From assembly GCA_032622095.1 (NCBI GenBank), contig CP136068.1:1483607-1547606 (forward strand): a stretch of 64,000 nt of DNA, read 5' to 3'. Position numbers and translations under genes: made by a program. Shown piece by piece: positions 52,601-58,600 of this stretch; position 1 is the first letter of the stretch, and each line of letters starts with the position of its first letter. Source of the stretch: Siphonodentalium dalli (lineage: Eukaryota; Mollusca; Scaphopoda; Gadilida; Siphonodentaliidae). Under the pieces are notes generated by a model that worked only from the letters and a program-made list of their open reading frames with translations, ran no database searches and had not been told where the DNA came from.

Positions 52601-55600
52601 CAAACATAATAGCAAATTAGCAAGACAAATTTATATGATGGAATAGCACAATACATATTGAAAATACTCTGTGGGGCTATTAGTGTCTGCTAGCCTTAAA
52701 CTGTCATAGTTGATAAATGAGCATCATAATACATGGGAGTGTTTAACAGGTGGTATCTGATATCACTAGCCTCCTGTGAGACCTTGCTCTTATAACATGT
52801 GGATTTTAGAAATTTTACATGCCCTGGGTAGGTTATGTTAAGTCCTGTGTACAAAGCATTGTTGGGATCACTCAGACCTTTATAAAGATAGCCGATGTAA
52901 GAACTGGATATCTAAATGAAAATAAATGAAGTGTCAATAAACTTTTGTTAATTAAATTTCTTTTTATTACAAAAGTAAAAAACAATTAAAGGGACACATT
53001 GGGAACCTTTTTATCAACTTGTATCATAATCATCAATATCTAAATGAAAACAAATAAAAGTGTCAATGACATTTTTTTTTTTTTTTTTTATTAATTTTTT
53101 TTTTTTTTATAATTTAATTTAATTTTCGAAAAAGTGTCATAACTCCTTTAAAATATTGAGACCCATATTCGAACTCAATTAGTAATTTGGGTTGAGAAAC
53201 TCACATACCAAATTTGGTTCCAATCAGATAAAAAATGTTTGAGTTATGGCAGAATGCGTGAATTCTAAGTCGAAAAAGGGCCATAACTCTGTCAAAAAAA
53301 GTCGGATCAAACCCATATTCGAACTCGATCTGTATTTTGGGCTGAAAAACCCATATACAAAATTTGGTTTTGATCAGATAGAAAATGTTTGAGTTATTGC
53401 ATTACACGTAAAGTGTCTACAGACAGACAGACGAGTGGTCAATCCGGACGTCAACACTATGTGTACCATACTATGGTATGGGTATACATAAAAAGTGTTT
53501 TGATTCTCGGACATAGCCGCGTCTGGAAAAAAAGGCCCGCGTTGAACCATTTTATTACGATTTTCAAATGATAACACGAAAATAGGAAACTAGAAAAGAG
53601 AAATTAGTTATGTTTCAAACATCGAATATGATAGACATACAATGGTGTATGTATTGGTATTCAAAAACAGACACTAGGCAACGATAACTACCAGGTATAT
53701 TGTCACCACAAGCTGCCCAAACCCCAAGTTTATTAAGTCAAAAGCGTTTTCGTGAGGTAAACAATTATGAGATTTCCAATTTCGGGAACGCAAACCGGAA
53801 AGAAATATGGTGCGTATTGGCAATGTGTATGCTGGTTTAGTATAATAGTTTTTATGGCTAGCATGTATAGTAACTATAAATGGATAAATATTAAAGTATA
53901 TAGATAGATATAAAATTTATAATCCCGATTTAAACTTTTTGTTTGTTTTAGTTCCGTCTTTGTGGTATTCCGTGTTTTATATATACGCAGTAACAGAACG
54001 CGAATCGAACGGACCTCAAACAATTCTGTCCATGCGTATTCTCTTTAAATACACCGATGTTACTGAATATATTTGGCTACAAAATTATCCGAAAGCACCA
54101 TTTTATAGTGTGCAAATATATTTTTAATCGTTGTATTTTGGCTTGTTGGAAATAAAGCGTGATCCATAACCGAAAAATCGCAATTTTATTCCCAATGATT
54201 CAGTGATTTTAGAAATTAGAGACACTCGGTAGTCTGTGTCAAGGCCGTTAATTGTGCATAGATCATAGCTGTACTAAACTGTGAATACTACCGAAAGGGT
54301 GTGCCTTTGAATGCAGAAAATCAAGAAACAGGTAACTGAGGTGTGGCAGATGCACACCAAATGCATAGACTGTTTGTTGCATTTAAAAAATATGAAGTGT
54401 TTTCCATGTTACTGACATTGAAAAAAATCTCCCTATTTTTCACTAAATCTCCCTATTTCCAATTATGAAAGTAAACAGGTCTGATATAAATAGATATATA
54501 CTATAAAAAGGTACATACATATATCAAATATATCAACAATGGTTCAGTAAATTAAAATATACATTGTACTAGTATATATATATCATTCTGGTAAATCTCT
54601 ACATGGTGTACGGATAGTACAACGTCATATATTTATGTCATTCTTTATATCAGATTTGATGTACGGGTAGTATAATGTGATAATTGGTCATTCTTTATAG
54701 TGGAATACATTAGTTTATATCAAAACACTGTTCTCCTTAGATTTTCTTAACCTGGGAAGGTATAATAACCCATGCTAACTATGGGCATTATCCCCATAAC
54801 AAAAATAAAAAATTAAAATAAAACCCTCGCTGCCTCATCGATTCTCAAAAAAAATTGCCTGAGAATCAAAACACTTTTGTTTTTTGGCCTTCTATAACAA
54901 TGAGGTAATTCCATTTCACAAACGTCTGTAAACTGGCTTGAAATAGATGACAGAGGCTGAGCTAGAGTAATGGTGTATTTTACAGTCTCTTGCCTCGAGT
55001 GAATTATTTAACGTAATTCTCGGAACTAATTGATTACGCTATTTATTACACTTCTGCATCAATTTGGTCACCAAATACGATTAAAACACACAGAATTAAT
55101 GCATGAAAGTCCAGATGTGGAGAAAGATCAACCATAGAAAATTCAGTCTAGATCAGTAAGCGATGTAATGTCAACGACGTCACAGGAAATGACATAATTC
55201 ACTAGTGACATTAACATTTTTAATTAACAGCATTTTCAATGGAAATCGTGCATAGGTGTGTACAAACCTTTTTTTGGTGGCACATGAGGAGTTATCACAG
55301 GTTTTGTAACATCGATGATTTCTGGGATTTCCCACGGCATCACAGTGATGATCGGAGGAAGTTTCTCTCTCCACTTCGGACCATCGATAGAAGACAAATG
55401 AGACTGACATCTGGAGAAAAAAAAAGAGTCAATTTATCCCATCTACTCCTGAACAGATTTGCCTTTTGGGTAATTACAAAAGTTTGCATGCATATTCTAA
55501 CTATAGACTGTCAAATAAAAAGAGATTAGAGTAGAAGACATGATTCAAGTTTTGTAAAATCTAGAGCTGAAACGGTTGACCCATTCTTCTAACCGGTTAA

Positions 55601-58600
55601 CCATCGGGGTTAACCGGATTTCAACCGGTTAACCGCTAAATTTCTAGCGGACTTCTCTCACACTAATTATGTCGACATAATGCCATGCTCCAGGGACAAA
55701 CCTAGGTGAGAAGTAGTAGCTGAAATAAAGACCTTATTCACGGCATTTAACGATATTCAAAAACACGCATTCACTGTTCTTTTGCTGGCTCTCGTGATGG
55801 GGAATGAGCAAGTGAAATTTGTGAATGGCAGGAGAGATCGCTTATTTGCCGTGATCAGCATATGTTTGGGCATTTGTAAAACGAGTAAAATAGTATGGGT
55901 ATTGGTAAACCGAGTAACAAAACTATATATTAAAGATCTGTAATATATCACTATCATCATTGGTATATCCTCCAATGCATTATATATAAAGACAAGAAAG
56001 TAATAACTAGAGAACAAAAAGGAGGGTCAGTTAGGTCAGACTCGCAGTCCTATTCAGTATTCGAGCTATTCGTCGGTATCATGATAGCGGACACTAGTGT
56101 TGGGAGGTTATATAATTTACGTTTCGGTTTCGGTTTTAGTATGCAATCACTTAACATATAGCAATTACTGCCAAATTGAGTGTTAATTAGTCCCACAGGC
56201 ACAACCAGTTACAGAGTAGCATGGAGCATCAATTTCCTTGATAAAAGGGAAGATTATTGAAGAAGTGTTGGGTTGCTTCAACTACGATGTCTGTTTGGTC
56301 ACTCAATAGAATTGATCATATTAAATCACAACAGGGAGGAAGAACGGGAAGAGTGAAGACATTGTGCAGCTGATCTCAATCTTCAAACTTTGTCGACTTA
56401 CATAGTTTTTATAAACCCCACTGTAAAACAGTTTTATATATAGTATGTCGTGGTGTGGTTCCAATTTGAATCCATGTTGCTTTCGTGCAGTATTAACTAT
56501 TAAGTTACGAAAGCACGCATTGCCACACAAACCACTTTTACGTTGTCACTTCCTTGTGTGCATTCAGACTTGATACACAGTGACTGCACACGTGCTTTTG
56601 TCGGAAGAAAACTTCAAAGGGTCGGAATTGATTGAAGGTCGCCGACACTTCCAGACAGTTCGAGAATTGCTACTAAGTATCTGATACTACCGCATGTACC
56701 AATTAATGCTTGCATTGCACTCTACTATCGGTGACACAGGATTTAGTATTAGTTTTGCATCATTTAACCTAATATTTTGAGGATTATTCACGTTCACATT
56801 CAACTGACAACGGGATGCGGTTACGTCCGGTTCATTTTTTTCTAACCGGTTACGTCGCTAACCGGATGCTAACCGGTTAACTGTCTAACCGTTTCAGCTC
56901 TAGTAAAATCGGATTACATGTTAAAGTTATCATGGTTATGTTGCGAAATAGACGCCCAGTAAACAATCAAAGAGACATAACTCCTGAAAGAAAATTTGCA
57001 TGGGACTGGTTTACGAATTCATACAAGAGTTTCATGAGTAGAAGCCAGGATTCATATTTGGTCAAAATTGGATTACATTTGTTAATGTTATCATGCTTAC
57101 ATCAAGAAATGGATTGCCAGAAAAACGAACACCCAGTCATTCATCAAACCAAACAACAGGGCAAATTTATTATACAACTTGACCAAAAAAGGCATCAGCC
57201 AGCTTCTAAACAATATAAGCTTGCATAATAAATTGCATAATGTAACATAATATCACATCGTAAGATAAATCTGTTTTTGGCAGTTAACCCTTTCATGACT
57301 GGAGCTTCCTGTAGGGAGCCCCATACAGGTGGCAGCTTGTATTTCTGAGTGTCATCTGCTCATATCTGTGAGGGGCTCCATAAGGGTAGATTAATTCCAT
57401 CCTGCAATGCATTCTATTATATATGCGAGTCTCCCATTGTAAGAGAATCCATCGGCATAACAATATTGACTTTGACCTTGTAAGTCAGTGGATTCTCCCT
57501 ATGGGAGACTCATATATATGAGAATGCACTGGCACAGGATCTTTACCAGCTGCACCAGCACAGCTCCCATCATGAAATGGTTATCAGGGAGCTTGTTTGA
57601 AAGTTAAATTCAATTTTTTTAGATACTATTCACCCATGAGTGGTGGATGGCTTCCAACGCTCCCCCTAGGTCTTAAAATCCATAACGAGAATCAAAAGAT
57701 AGAATTTCTACAGCGAGTCAGCTGCTTTTACGAGAATCAAATTAAAGTGATGTGAAACATTCCGGTAGGGTGATCAAATAGTAACGGAGATTAATCTTGT
57801 TTAACCCTTTACCCAACAAACCGGCCAAAAACGGCCAAATAAAGCTGCAACAGCCTAAATTATCTTGGGTCTGTCTCAATAAAACCATACACATATGGAT
57901 ATCAATGGAACCGGTCCATTGACCACATTGTGATGGTTACAGTTATGCCCTGTGCCAATGCATTCTCTTATATATGCGAGTCGCCCATAGGTCGCCTCGC
58001 ATATATAAGAGAATGCATTGGCCTAAAAAAAAATCTTTTTTAACATTTTTATAATATTTTTCTACATTCTTTGACAATTTTATAATTTTTAATATGTGTT
58101 AAGCCAATGCATTCTCTTATATATGCGAGGCGACCTATGGTCGACTCGCATATATAAGAGAATGCATTGGCACAGGGCCCTTCTGTTGGGTAAAGGGTTA
58201 AAGTAGTTATTTTTACAAATATTATATCGAAATTGACAACACACACTGTCATACTTATATATTAATTAAATGCAGCAACTGTCGATGGCAAAATGTTTTT
58301 TGTTAGATTATCGCCGATAGATGCGTCCCGAATCAAGTAGTAAATATTTACAATTGAGCATAGTTCAGACAATGTTTTCTACGGAGTGGTACGGTCGATT
58401 TGCTTCAGATTTTCGGCGATGTTAGTAGAATGTTACATTCCTCCAGTTTGCATAGCGCCTGAACACTAACTCATCAGTTTCACGCACCATAACAAGTACA
58501 TAATATGTCTTTAAAAATTATGATTCGCGTCAGATTTTAAGGCCAGATATATGTAACAAGCCTGGATATAGTGTGTCTGACATTTGCAGAATGAGGTCCC

